Assembly: GCF_002443255.2 (NCBI RefSeq)
Contig: NW_019211456.1
Span: forward strand, 20,383,557 to 20,447,556
From: Varroa destructor
Taxonomy: Eukaryota; Arthropoda; Arachnida; Mesostigmata; Varroidae
DNA: 64,000 bases
Direction: 5' to 3'
Shown here piece by piece: positions 37,561 through 49,501 of the stretch. The notes under the pieces are model-generated. The model searched no databases. It had not been told where the DNA came from and saw nothing but the letters and a program-made list of their open reading frames with translations. Made by a program: the position numbers and the translations under genes. Position 1 is the stretch's first letter, and every line of letters begins with the position of its first letter.

Positions 37561-40500
37561 TCTGAGACGTCCTCAAGCCCCCCTACACTCGCGCACGTTC
37601 TCCCTTGCGCCGTTAGTGGCGTCTGACCAAGCCACACCAATTTATTGATTTATGTGTGAATAGCAGAACTAACAATAATTTCTTAACCGATCACGATCAA
37701 AAGATCTGAAACGAGATAAAATGGCGAATTTTGAGAATTGATCACGCGACGCAATAAAGTTCGTTAAAGGGGGGAAGGGGATAAAGCCAGGAGAAAGGAG
37801 CTTTTTAAGTCGCGGCGGGCCTATATCGTAATAATATAACATGATGCATTTCAATAATCTAATAAAAAGAAGACCGTTCTATCTACATTTTGTAAAACCA
37901 ACACCGCCGAATAACTGTTTAGTAGAGAAGACAAACGAACTAAACTGCTAGTTGCATGATTAAGTAGCAAATTAGATAATTAAAATTGATAATGCTATAT
38001 ATATATATATATATATATGTTATACGCCCTACACCGTCAGCTGTCGCTTGTAAAATGCTAATTTGACAAGGGACTAACTGTTAATAACGTCGGAGATTTC
38101 GCTAGACTACCCCACTAAAATTTGAGCAAAGAGTTAATCACTGTATTTTTATTTAATTGGACTGCTCTATCCGTTATATTATATATATATATATAGGCCC
38201 AGTAGCTTGCACGAGTAATTTCAATACATGTTGAATCAAGAAAGCTTATATGAAATATTGATTCACAGAGACCATACTAAAGACACTTAATTTCAAAAGA
38301 GGTTTTAACCTATTTATTACGTATGTTTTCTTCACAATATTTATATACCTACCCAGTAAAATCTCTTGCCAAAGAGTATATATTTTCTTAAGCTGCACTA
38401 ATTTTCTTATTTTAGCAGTTCATAGCGATAGTCACATGTAACACTGTGTTATCGAGATTGTTTATGGAACGTCAACTATTGCGAAATATATTTCACTCTT
38501 CTATTATTTTAAAATTCTATCGAAATTTAAGTCCTACACATTTTCTCTGAACAATCGATTTCCTCTTGCAAAAGTTCCTATTGCTTGCACGAGCAGAAAC
38601 TCTTATGTGGCGTACAGGAACATATGCGTTCACTAAGGTCATACAGTTAAAAACAAGCTCAGAGTGCTACCCAGTTGATCTTTTTGACAGCACGTTAGAT
38701 GTTACAATCAACGATTTTCCTGATTGTCATCAATGCCTGGATGAAATTAACTCTGTAATGAGCACTTTTCTGATTTCTAATCTCTTGAAGCAACTTGCTA
38801 TGCGCACATCGGACAGAGTCCGACTTAATAATTAATTTAAAGCCCCCTTTTTGCGTTCCTTCATGGGATAAAACAAGATCGAATTATGAAATATCTTCGA
38901 TCGAATACCATGTACAAAACGCATGCGTATGCATTTCATAAAAATTTATACGCGACAGATTGCGCGTCAAACCACACAATCTATGCGGTCATAGCCTGCA
39001 AGAATTATTTATCGCTATTTTTTTTTGTCTATTCTACATTACACGCTGATGGCAGTGGAAGTATGGCCGAATATTTTTAGTTTGTTGACGCCATAAACTT
39101 CGTCTCTTCGGTGGTCGCGCATAACGAACCCGCCTTCGATTTCCGTCGCCTAGGTCGATTTTTGTTAACTGAGATGGTCACCTGGAACCGCTTTGTTCGT
39201 TATAGAATTGCTACAGCTACTGTTCCACTTCATTTCGATGATCATTCACCGTTTATGTTTAGATCTATGTGACGTTTCATTACCTTCCCCCTCTTGTTGT
39301 ACAGCTGCGATTGGATTAGTTTAGTTTAACTCACAAGAAAACACGTTGCACACAGTTGTTTTTTCTTTTTGTTTGTTTCAAATGTTTTTCGATCCTCTAC
39401 AAAACTCCACAGCATTTGTAGCCAAGCACTACAATGAAAGAAAAACGCCAGCCAATGAATGAATAAGCTAATAATAAGTATCTAATTTTGAAGCCAGCTA
39501 ACGGCTTAATTCCAGGTTGATAAAAAGTACACTTTTTCCTTTTCCAGTAGTGCCATCTGCAGTTGGCTGTAAGCGAACTCTTCCGCAGAAATTCTCGACT
39601 ACTGGGTCTGGATCATGCTACACGGCACATATTTTGGGACGCACCACAACTATATGATACGATATGTGCGCCCATAGTTAACATGATATTTTCGAGTAAA
39701 TTAGCCCGCCGAGAGCATCTTCTGTACGCCATTTGAACACGCACCCTTTCCGATTGGCGACGCGGGCGGCTTGCCGCCCGCGTTGTCGATCTTCGATCCC
39801 CAGCCAGCCAGCCTAGAGATACAACTAGCGGGCGCTCAGTACAAAGCACGCAGCACTTAAGTATAAGACAACACATCCAACTATCGACGACATCCAACAC
39901 CCATTTGACTCCAGTCTAGGAGTTGTACTACCACTAATAGTAATATTAGCGATGGCAGTAATCATAACAGTAAAAGTCGAAGTAGTTTGAACGTTAATGA
40001 ACTATGGCCAAACAGACTCGACATGGAGATTTCCGGTGACAAGACTCGATAACTCGTTTCTGTTGTAGCACAGCGCAATGATCTCTACGACCACTAAAAG
40101 TATAATAGGGCGCTAATTTCACGCATAGATATACATAAGATACGACACACAAATCACATAACATACGACCAACAAGCGGCAAACAGACAAGCGACTATTA
40201 TTCGTCACGAAAGCGGCAAATCGGCGCGAAATCCCACCGCCAAACTCACCATCAGCTCGGCTTCCGTACTCTTCAGACTGTTGGCAGTGTTTCAGGCCCC
40301 ACTCGACACAGTGACATGGGCGGTTTGTACGCAAATACGAAAATTGCGACGCTTTCTCGCAGCCCACGACGTGTTTGAATTCAATCGCTACGAGCGAAAA
40401 GACCGCCCCGCTCTGCTCACAACCGGATCGGTCCGGATCAAACCGACCACCGAACGACGCGTAAATGCTAGCCCGAGGCTAGCGGGTAAATAACGACCAG

Positions 40501-43006
40501 GCTAAAACAACAGTGACGTCAGGCGGGACAAGTTGGAGCCACCAACCACTGGCAGCAGCTCTATGCCTGGACGAAGCCCGCAACGAGCCGGGGCCCAATG
40601 ATTCCTGGTAATGATGATTATGGAATAGTGATGGCGACGAAGACGGGCAGTGTAATTATGAAGACAAGTGAAAAGATTTGAGAAGAGAAGGGAAGAGAAG
40701 AGACGGAAACGCTTTCTGGCTTGCGCGAAATATGAAACACAAAGCGGGACAGTCAGGTTTGCTTTGCCCAGTAGCTTCCCAAATGACCACGACCACCGCT
40801 ATCGCTGCTAACGCTACTGTCGCTGTTTACCTGATGAGCGCCATCGGTGGCCAATGCAAAGTCGCGAGATGGTGACGCACGCTTTAAGCGGACGCTTCTA
40901 GCCAAGTGGAGGCTAGATGAGCGGGCTGGCCCGCGCGATTAATAAACAATAGCACACAATATTTAGCTAACTGGTGACACACAAAAACTAATGAATTGCG
41001 CACAACTGGCAGAAGCTGTAGCAGTGGTTGGAAGGGGCCGAGTCGTCGCAAGGACACATTTTCGATTTTTGAGGCAGGTCAGGAAAATGAATAGCGATAA
41101 GTCGACTGGCCAAATGCGCATCGAATGCCTTAACTGCGGCTGGAACTTTCCATTGATTGCTTGGCGGGCTCTCCGATCTGACAGCTCATCTGCTCGGGGC
41201 CGTGTTTGTCTATCCGTCTGTCTATACGATTATTGCTGTTATCGATCTCCAAATGCAGTAGTCTTCAAATTTTGGTCAATTTACTCAATGCTAGAGACGC
41301 GAAAGATAGTGAACGGTGTATTCACTTGGTTCGAGTCCGAAAAGACACAGGATTAGACAAAGTTCGAAGTACCGTAAAACTGGATAAACCGTTGTGATAT
41401 GTATGCGGTACAACGGCTTAGCAGCGCAGCACGAACAGCGACTGCTACGAAAATACGGTCGACCGGCGTTCACCAAAATAACAGCTCTGTGCTCCTGGCC
41501 TATGTTTTGATACTACTGTTACGGGTGTCCTATTGAAGACAGCACTGACCAGTCGACGATAAATTTTTGACGTGTTTATGCTTTTTGTGATCTGTGCATA
41601 GAAGAGTACTTTTGCTTCGGAATGAAAGCGGAATAGACGCGAAGAGAAAAACACTCCAGAAGAAGGCAAGATCCTGTTAGAAGGAAATTGAATAAGGAAA
41701 TGACGTTATAGAATTTGCCATTAGAGTAGTTTGTCGATCTTTGTTGGATTGTGCAAGTTAATTTTCACACCAAACTAATCTGCTGTCAGAATAAACTCAC
41801 ATTTCTGGTTCTCATGAGACTGTTGCCAAATGAGTGAGAGTCATCGACACTTCAAAAAGCGTATAACAAAGAACGTCCAAATCAAAACCCATTGCGCATG
41901 ATTCAATGAATGACTTCATTACCCGTTGTATTGTTGCATGATACGCGAACATAAAAGGAATACCCTGAAGGTAGCGACTCATGACAAAACCACATATTGC
42001 AAAGCCTTGAATATGCTGAATTATGACGTGAGCATCACCGAAGTAAGCTGCGTCCGACTCGATGAACAAGATGATTCCACTTGACAACTCGTCATTTTCC
42101 GATTCAACCCGCTACGATAGGAAAGCGTTTAGCAGTCACTTCAAGTCAGTGCCAATGTTTGGTGTCCATGTACGTGTTTATGCCCAATATTTGGACTAAA
42201 CTCTGATCTGGCTGGGGGCGTTCTCTCTGACATTGCTGTGCAAGTCAAGGGAAGGCGTTTACGTTATTTTATAGTTTGCAAATATGCTCATGTGAAACCG
42301 GAGGTGCCAACCGATATGTTCCGTGTATGTCTACTTCATTTTCCCCAAAGTTGAACGTGGGTTAAATCGAAATTAGCACGACTCGACGTCCGAACTACGG
42401 TATTTGTATACGTTTGGAAAGAGACGCGGTGAACTAACAGAACTTGTGAAAAGTGAAGGACCGCCTTCGCAGACTGGAAGAGTTCTTTTCCGATAAATTT
42501 CTTTAATAATACATTTGCAAATTCATGTGCATAGAAGCTGTTACCACGTATAGTGGGACACTAGTGCTATCATTATCCAGCCATCAGTTTCGGGTTGCAA
42601 GGAAGTAAGTGGAGCAAAAGTCAGGGAGAGCACATAATTAACTTAATTACGCATAAACCAAATAAAAAAATATCTACATAAGATTCGCAAGCCATAGCCA
42701 TTAACGAGATGATCTGATTAGTCAGTGGATGATCTGGGGGTGAATGGCTTATTTTTGATTCGCTCATAATGCTGCAATGCCAAATTACTGGCTTTTACCG
42801 CGCCTCCTACATCTGGCCTGATCCATACATGAACCGCCGTCTAGAAGCAGCTTTCTCTGCGGCACAACTGTACTTACGTGGCCTACGTCAGAGTGCTCGT
42901 TGATGATGCTCAACCTAACATATCTTCATTTTCAATTGCGCCGTATCGACATACCGCGATCAGCAACAAGGACTAGAATTCCCGAAGTGAGTGACCTTGG
43001 CAGATT
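37561..43006. other. Intergenic between XPO1 and PIGA, with GC-rich stretch at about 39.7-41.2 kb
   Basis: The divergent spacer between XPO1 (minus) and PIGA (plus). It contains (AT)n tracts at about 37996-38017 and 38178-38196. From about 39.70 to 41.20 kb the sequence becomes clearly richer in GC and CpG than its surroundings, as at an arthropod promoter or untranslated first exon; it could serve XPO1, PIGA or an unseen non-coding gene. Open frames there (such as 40991-41356 plus and 39613-39900 minus) have no recognisable domain and look like composition effects. Confidence 0.4.
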
Positions 43007-43035
43007 GTCCTCATTGCGGCGAACGCAATGAGGAC
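43007..43035 (+). promoter_or_regulatory. Perfect 12-bp hairpin over the PIGA start codon
   Basis: gtcctcattgcg at 43007-43018 and cgcaatgaggac at 43024-43035 are exact reverse complements around a gcgaa loop. The ATG of PIGA (43028-43030) lies inside the 3' arm, so in mRNA the start codon would be paired. Whether this regulates initiation is inference; the complementarity itself is certain. Confidence 0.75.
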
Positions 43036-46015
43036 GTTGGGTCCATCCAAAATATTAAATACCGTTGGCGATGGCGACAATTCAGCTGACGATTTACGAG
43101 CAGGTCAAGATCGTAAATCTCGCAATCTTAATCCACAAAACTACGGCGGAGGCGATTGTGGCGTGAAGAACACAGCGACGATAGAGTCTAGTACTCAATA
43201 CCGTATCTGCCTCGTATCAGACTTCTTCCACCCGAATACCGGCGGAGTGGAAACCCACATCTACCAACTAGCGCAATGCCTCCTTCAGAGAGGGCATTCA
43301 GTCATCGTGCTCACGCATACATACGCAGATCGCATTGGCATACGCTACCTTACCAACGGACTCAAGGTGACCACTTGCTTTTGAATATATATGTATATAG
43401 ACGCAATTTTAATAAAAGTGGAGCTCATAAGAATGTCTTTCTTTTATCTTTATTACTTTTTGGAATATTTCATTTGGCCCGTGTAGTGCTACTCATTGTA
43501 GAAATTGGCTGTATGTGTCTGCGCCTACTTAGAGAAGACACGTGAAGCACTTGGTGACTTACATTATAGCCACAGTCTTTGGTACAATTGTAACCCAAAA
43601 TTAACAACAAAGCCTTGCACATCTATATGCCTGTTTTCAGGTTATCCATATACCATTATGTGTGGTTTACTGCGAGTCAGGCCTGCCGACGCTCTTTTGT
43701 CCCTCTCGTCTCATCCGGAACATTCTTGTGCGAGAGCGCGTCCAGATTGTGCACTCGCACGGAGCATTTTCAAGCCTGGCCCTGGAAACGCTTGTCCACG
43801 CCGCCTGCCTTGGTACGAAAGGAGCCGCTAGTTATATTCTCAAATATCTAATCTTTCTTTTTAATTACCTAGATGAGCTAGTCAGTTCCCTATATATTTT
43901 TTCAGAGCTTAATACTAGATTAATGAGCGCTTTGTCAACAATAATGCTTAGTTTCTTATATGTGACTTGCTCAAACAGGTAATATCCGGAGCGTTTTTAC
44001 AGACCATTCTCTTTTTGGCTTCTCGGACGTGTCTGCTGTTATAACGAACACATTACTCAAGCTTTGTCTTCACGTTGCTGATCATGTTATTTGCGTTTCC
44101 GAGGTACGTATGGACGTAAATTTTATTAAATATTTGGTACATTGTAAGCCAGTACAAGTTTTTTCAAGTATGACTTGAGTCCCCGCAAGTTCGAAAAGTT
44201 GGCAGCCAAACTATGTAATTCCTTTGGAATATCAAGTCCCAGTTCTTGAATCATTAGTTAGCCTATAAATGACAAATGAGTAAGCAGATTCGTTACAAAA
44301 CGCTATGATACCTTTGGATTCGGTAAATCAAACTAATTAGGAGGACTTTTATCCTGCTGTTTTAAGGTGGGTCGGATGAACACAGCTCTTCGAGCTCGAG
44401 TTTCCCCTGATAGAATCAGCGTCATCCCAAATGCCGTTGAATTTGCTATGTTTGCGCCACCGTCCGAACCTCGGCAGAGTGAAGACACTGTCATAATTGT
44501 CTTGTGCCGTCTCATGTACCGAAAAGGCATTGATTTACTCGCTCAGGTAGGCTTACATGGTCACCTTATTGTGTGCTTATTATGTTTCAATGCTGAAACC
44601 TTTTATCTGACTTCAATTTTCCGACTAACGTATTCAATTTGGCAGGCACGCGGCATTTAGTGGGTGGAAGACTATTTATCTACTAATAAAGAATTGCCAC
44701 ACGTAATAATATATTAAGATCAAGGATTCGGCGAAAAATGACTATCGAAAGAGGCAGAAAAATAAACGATCTTTTGCTTTACAACTGATTTATGATGACT
44801 AACATTTTCATTCGCTTTAGGTAATCCCAATCATCTGTCGCCGTCACCACGACGTTCGTTTCTTCGTGGGTGGCGATGGGCCTAAGCGTATTCTCCTGGA
44901 GGAGGTCCGAGAACATTTCAAGCTACAAGAAAGGGTACTTCTTCGCGGCAATTTGCGACACAACGAGGTGCGCGACTTCCTAGTGTCTGGAGACATTTTT
45001 CTCAACACATCTCTTACCGAAGCTTTCTGTATGGCTATTGTTGAGGCTGCATCGTGCGGCTTACAGGTAAGCTGTGAGTAGAGTAGTTTGCAAAAGAGTT
45101 CACGAACATTCGAACACTCGCATACTCTATAAGAATCTAAATGAGTAATCTCTTTACCACTAAATTCACTGCTACTTAAGTTGCAATATTTCGTGAAATT
45201 AACCGACTGTACGTACCAGAAAGCGACACTGTGCGTGGCGAAGTACCTTAACAGGCTCTCGGCATCGGTTAGGGATACATAAGAAACTGACACATACAAA
45301 TGACAGTTATCTAGCAACTGACTGACAGGCTGAATATGGTCCGATTAGTCGTTTACCGTAGGTCAAATATGCTGTGCTTTCTGGCTGTTCTTCTAGGGAA
45401 ATTTGAACCTGATAAGAAAACTAAATTCCATGTAGGTTAGATTTAAAAATTTGCATCCCTTAGAAACGTGGTACTCATTGCCCCTATAGTGTGAAATATA
45501 AGCAAATCGCTGACCCGTTCGTTCTAACTGACTGTGTTAAGCGCCACACGACTTTCAACTTTCAGGTAGTTTCAACCAACGTCGGTGGCATACCTCATGT
45601 GTTGCCACCAGAGCTGATCTGGTTGTGTACGCCGTCGGTGCAATCATTAGTATCTGGATTGGAACAAGCTATTCATGCAAAGCGTTCCGGAACTAGGAAA
45701 GTTTCTCCAAATGATACAAATCGTCAGGTATCCGAACTCTATCAATGGAGTTCGGTTGGTGTCCGAACGGAACAAATCTATCATAATGTCATGTCACGGG
45801 ATAAACCGTGCATTGCCAAAGCGATTCAGTCACTGTTTTGTAAAGCGACTCTTTTCGAGTCTTTATTTTTTTCTTATGTGCTTAGCCTTTTATATTTAAT
45901 GTACAAACTATTCAGCTGGGTGTACCCGCTCAACGAAGATGATTTTCCGATCATCTATGCGCCAAAAAATCGTCGAAAAAAAAGTGGTCACAAGAATAAT
46001 CACCCACAGCGATAA
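43028..46015 (+). CDS. PIGA: PIGA: GPI-GlcNAc transferase catalytic subunit, six exons
   Basis: Catalytic subunit of the ER complex that transfers GlcNAc from UDP-GlcNAc to phosphatidylinositol, the first step of GPI-anchor synthesis. Exons 43028..43366, 43641..43812, 43979..44103, 44367..44546, 44821..45066 and 45566..46015 join in phase to 503 residues (human 484). Hallmarks: [20 protein letters not shown] (donor-sugar end of the GT4 fold), [63 protein letters not shown], and the EX7E pair Glu339/Glu347 in [18 protein letters not shown], then VGGIP.VLP. A single hydrophobic segment at about 452-473 ([14 protein letters not shown]) followed by a basic tail ([10 protein letters not shown]) fits the C-terminal ER anchor. 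The first 55 residues are a polar, non-conserved extension. The ATG is preceded by an in-frame TGA twelve codons upstream. No frame disruptions. Confidence 0.98.
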
Positions 46016-46274
46016 CGATAGTCTGCGAGAATTAACCCTTGTGTACAGAATCACCGGAAAAATATTTTGGGACCCATATTCACAAGACTCGCTCTTAAAG
46101 TGCCGAAGATTGCGGATAGCGGCAGCAAGTAGACCACTGTGATCCAATATCTATTCATGCATATATATGTGTGTAGATGTAAATTAATTTAAACAGAACG
46201 AAACAAAACCAAAATAGTATATAAATATGTGTGTGTATGAAAAAGTTATGTAATTGAAGCTGCATTTGTAGCTG

Positions 46275-46280
46275 AATAAA
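46275..46280 (+). other. Candidate poly(A) signals of PIGA
   Basis: AATAAA about 260 bases after the PIGA stop, with a second AATAAA 30 bases further (46305-46310), then TG-rich sequence. The pair makes this a likely 3' end. Confidence 0.65.
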
Positions 46281-46310
46281 GTAATATTTGTACGTTTATA
46301 TCAAAATAAA

Positions 46311-49300
46311 AAAGAATGTGTGGTTTTTTATGTTTATATGTAGTACTATTTAGATGCGACCTATTATATGCTACCATGCGCGGTCGTTTATTGAAATTAT
46401 TAGAAAAAGATATTTCCCTATGAATGTAGCTGCCGCTTTTAATTTAAAGCGTTTTATTTGAATTTAATGGTTGCGAAAACAAAGCGTTTCCATCATCGAT
46501 GATAAAAGAATCTACTATATAAGCCTGGACGCGATAGAGTCGTAGACCCTCAAATCATGTAAAATACCAATACGTTTATTTTAAACGTTTACATTCAACC
46601 ATTTATACGCCTACTTAAAGAAAAAAAGTACTGTTCGTTAAACCAATGATCGGGCGGCTCAAATCCTAAATATAAACAGTTCCTTGATTTTTTGAACCAA
46701 CGATGTGTAAGAAATGTTATTTTCACCTATAGAGAAGCTGATATATGCCCTATAGGCACACATATACGCATACGATAAGGCTGTGGGTGGGTGGTGTTTA
46801 TATCGCCCCAATAAATAATAATCCATTTTACTATTATATTTTAATGCTTCTTTTTATGTAATGAAATGGCAAATATTTCAGAAACAAAGGTCGGTATACA
46901 TATAGAGCACACCTATTGCCGGGCAAGTATGCATACGTTACCTAAAAGCCATGCTATACAAAATGACATGTAAATTTTTGACCGATTTAATGCTAACATT
47001 GAACGACTCAGTGGAACTTTGGTGGTTAATTATTGAGAGAATATTGAGTTCAATGCGCTGTGTTTATATAAGGGAAGTTGCTTCCTTAAACCTCAATGCT
47101 AAGAAAAGAATAAAGTCATATTGAAGAAAATATATGAAAAATGTACTTATGGTAATAGTACCGCTTGTTGCTAAATGCACATCATTCAACTTTCCCAACG
47201 AAATAAAAAAAACGCACCGAAAATTCAGTGCTTCTGGGGTAACTTTATGAACTGAGAGAAAATAGAGTTAAGATTACGTTAAAAGTAAGGGTTTGGTAGT
47301 ATCTTCTGATTTATGAAACGCTACATAAATTTAATCGTATCATACAGTGTAACACGCTAGTTAAAGATATGCTTTTTGGTGAGAATAATATCAAATAAAA
47401 AATATTAAAATTAGATTATAATAGACACTGGATACTACACGTGCGGTTTTGAAAAACTGCCCAAAGCGAAAATTCGATAGTATAATAATAATAAACATTC
47501 ATAGTAATAACTAAAGATGTAATAAAGGACAATTGAGAATTATTTCTTTATGCGTTAAATTTCATTCTACGCCGCGCTTTAGCGCATGACAGCAATATGA
47601 AGTAAGATGCATCACAACACTGGCAGTAAGTGCTGGTTCGCTCTGAGGTTAGTTGTTTAATTGATGTCCAAACAAAGCACAAGAACTTCCTAGCATAGAA
47701 AAGAAATTAGTTTACAGCTTACAGGCCAGCGTCGTACGTTCGTCGGCGGCCCGCGCGAAAATCCGCAAAAGTACATAGTATTTTATGTAGCATACAATAT
47801 CAAACGTTTGCATTTCAACTATCATTGAAATATCAATGCATATAATACCCGCACATTTCTTTTATTCATAGATTCTTGATTACGATATACGTGTTCTGTT
47901 CTCATTTTTCGAGGCCCGTCACTTGGCATACTACTTTACAATAACTGCCGTTGGAGCTTTATCTGCTACATTAAACACATGCGTTTTGTTTGCGTTTGTT
48001 GTACTGAAGTAATTAATTACACTGATGATACCGTACTCTCAGTAGTTAATTATCATTATAAGAATAACAAATGTATGTGTCAACTTGAATTCGCATAACG
48101 ACCCGTGTTTACTTCATTTAAAGGAGAAGTATTGTTAGAACTTACCAGGAGTAAGGCATCCACGGAGCTATTTCTATTCACTTTTTAATAAAGTTTCGGA
48201 GCGCACATGTCGAATTATAGTACATTTGTATATAACGGATCCCGCCATGGTAGAATGCTAATAATCACATCTTGAAGATTATTTCTCAAAATGTAAGGTC
48301 ACTTAAGAATACATCTTTCTTCGCAACGTATTTACGGCGTTGTGATTCTCTCTCATCGTTACTCCGTAGTGCTGTAATTACCCAGTTTGCGCGCGGATTC
48401 ACATAAAATCAACTGTAGCGAAATTCATCTGCTTTTGTTTATCAATAGATAACCCGGTGTTATTATTGCTATATGCCGGATCTGATTGTAGCGTGGCTTT
48501 TCGCGCACGCTCCAATTTCGATGTTTTGAAACAGCGCACTGTACATATGACGCTATTGCTTAAGCTGTTCATGCGTGTGACACAGTCGATAAAATCACTT
48601 CGACAGCGGATCTTATCACCAATTACTTGACCTAGAGAGAGTTTCGCGACATCTGCTAGAGCTGCTCATGAACGAAATAAAGTAAGATGTTTCTCCACCT
48701 AGCCAGTGGAAAGTTTCTACTATGTGGCTTATATAATGTTATTAATACGTAGGAGTCGCATGAGGAAATGGCCTTCTATACTAAAGTGCAATGAGGGCTT
48801 GCTGCAGTTCTATCTTTGAGAAGTTATTTAGTTTCCGTACATTAGATTTCGAGGATATTTTTCGCCCGGCGGACACCTAAACACTCAAAAGCGTTTGCAA
48901 GTTCGCTTTGGTATCCAAGTACACCATATCAAGTCAGATATCGCCACTACGCTGCGTTCACAGGTTTCTTAAAATGACAATTACATTATATAAGCAACGT
49001 TTTATCATATTTGACGTGAAACGTGAAAATAATTGAAATAGCTTTTGTGCATATTGTGACAGAAGAATCTATCGTCTAAACTGTAATCTGTTTATTCTTT
49101 GATAAATGAATACTCCAAGTACAGAAGGGCGTCTTTAATCGTCTCAAAACTGAATAATGCAAAAATGTTGTTTTGGGGTACCTGACTCCGTGATCACATC
49201 ATTGTTTTGGCGAACACACATATGTTTTGCACGTATCACCAACAAGTCAACTGAAAATTAGAGCCACAAATGAAGTAATCGATTTTTATAGGTTGTTTTA

Positions 49301-49501
49301 GAAAACATTAGGCCCGTTATAAGTGCAGCTTTTTTCATAACATGTTTATGCCGTTCTTCGTTATCTCTGCTCTGCCTTACTGCAATTATCGTGGTTTGCG
49401 TACTTTGTTTTAACAATCTCATCAATGTGTTCCTCAAGAAAGAGAAGTGGAAATAAAGTTCTAACGTCGCTCGGTGTGTTTGCACTAGGTCACTATAAAC
49501 T
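46311..49501. other. Intergenic between PIGA and MTIF2, no gene seen
   Basis: AT-rich sequence without recognisable exons, RNA genes or mobile elements. The distal part should include the MTIF2 promoter; no specific motif is claimed. Confidence 0.6.

Noticed and set aside
41325..41345. ggttcgagtcc, resembling a tRNA T-arm
   Set aside because: The flanking bases do not form the T-stem, and no matching D-arm, anticodon arm or acceptor stem was found upstream.
40991..41356. 121-codon plus-strand open frame in the GC-rich stretch upstream of PIGA
   Set aside because: No domain, no convincing splice borders, and overlapping open frames on both strands; likely a composition effect.
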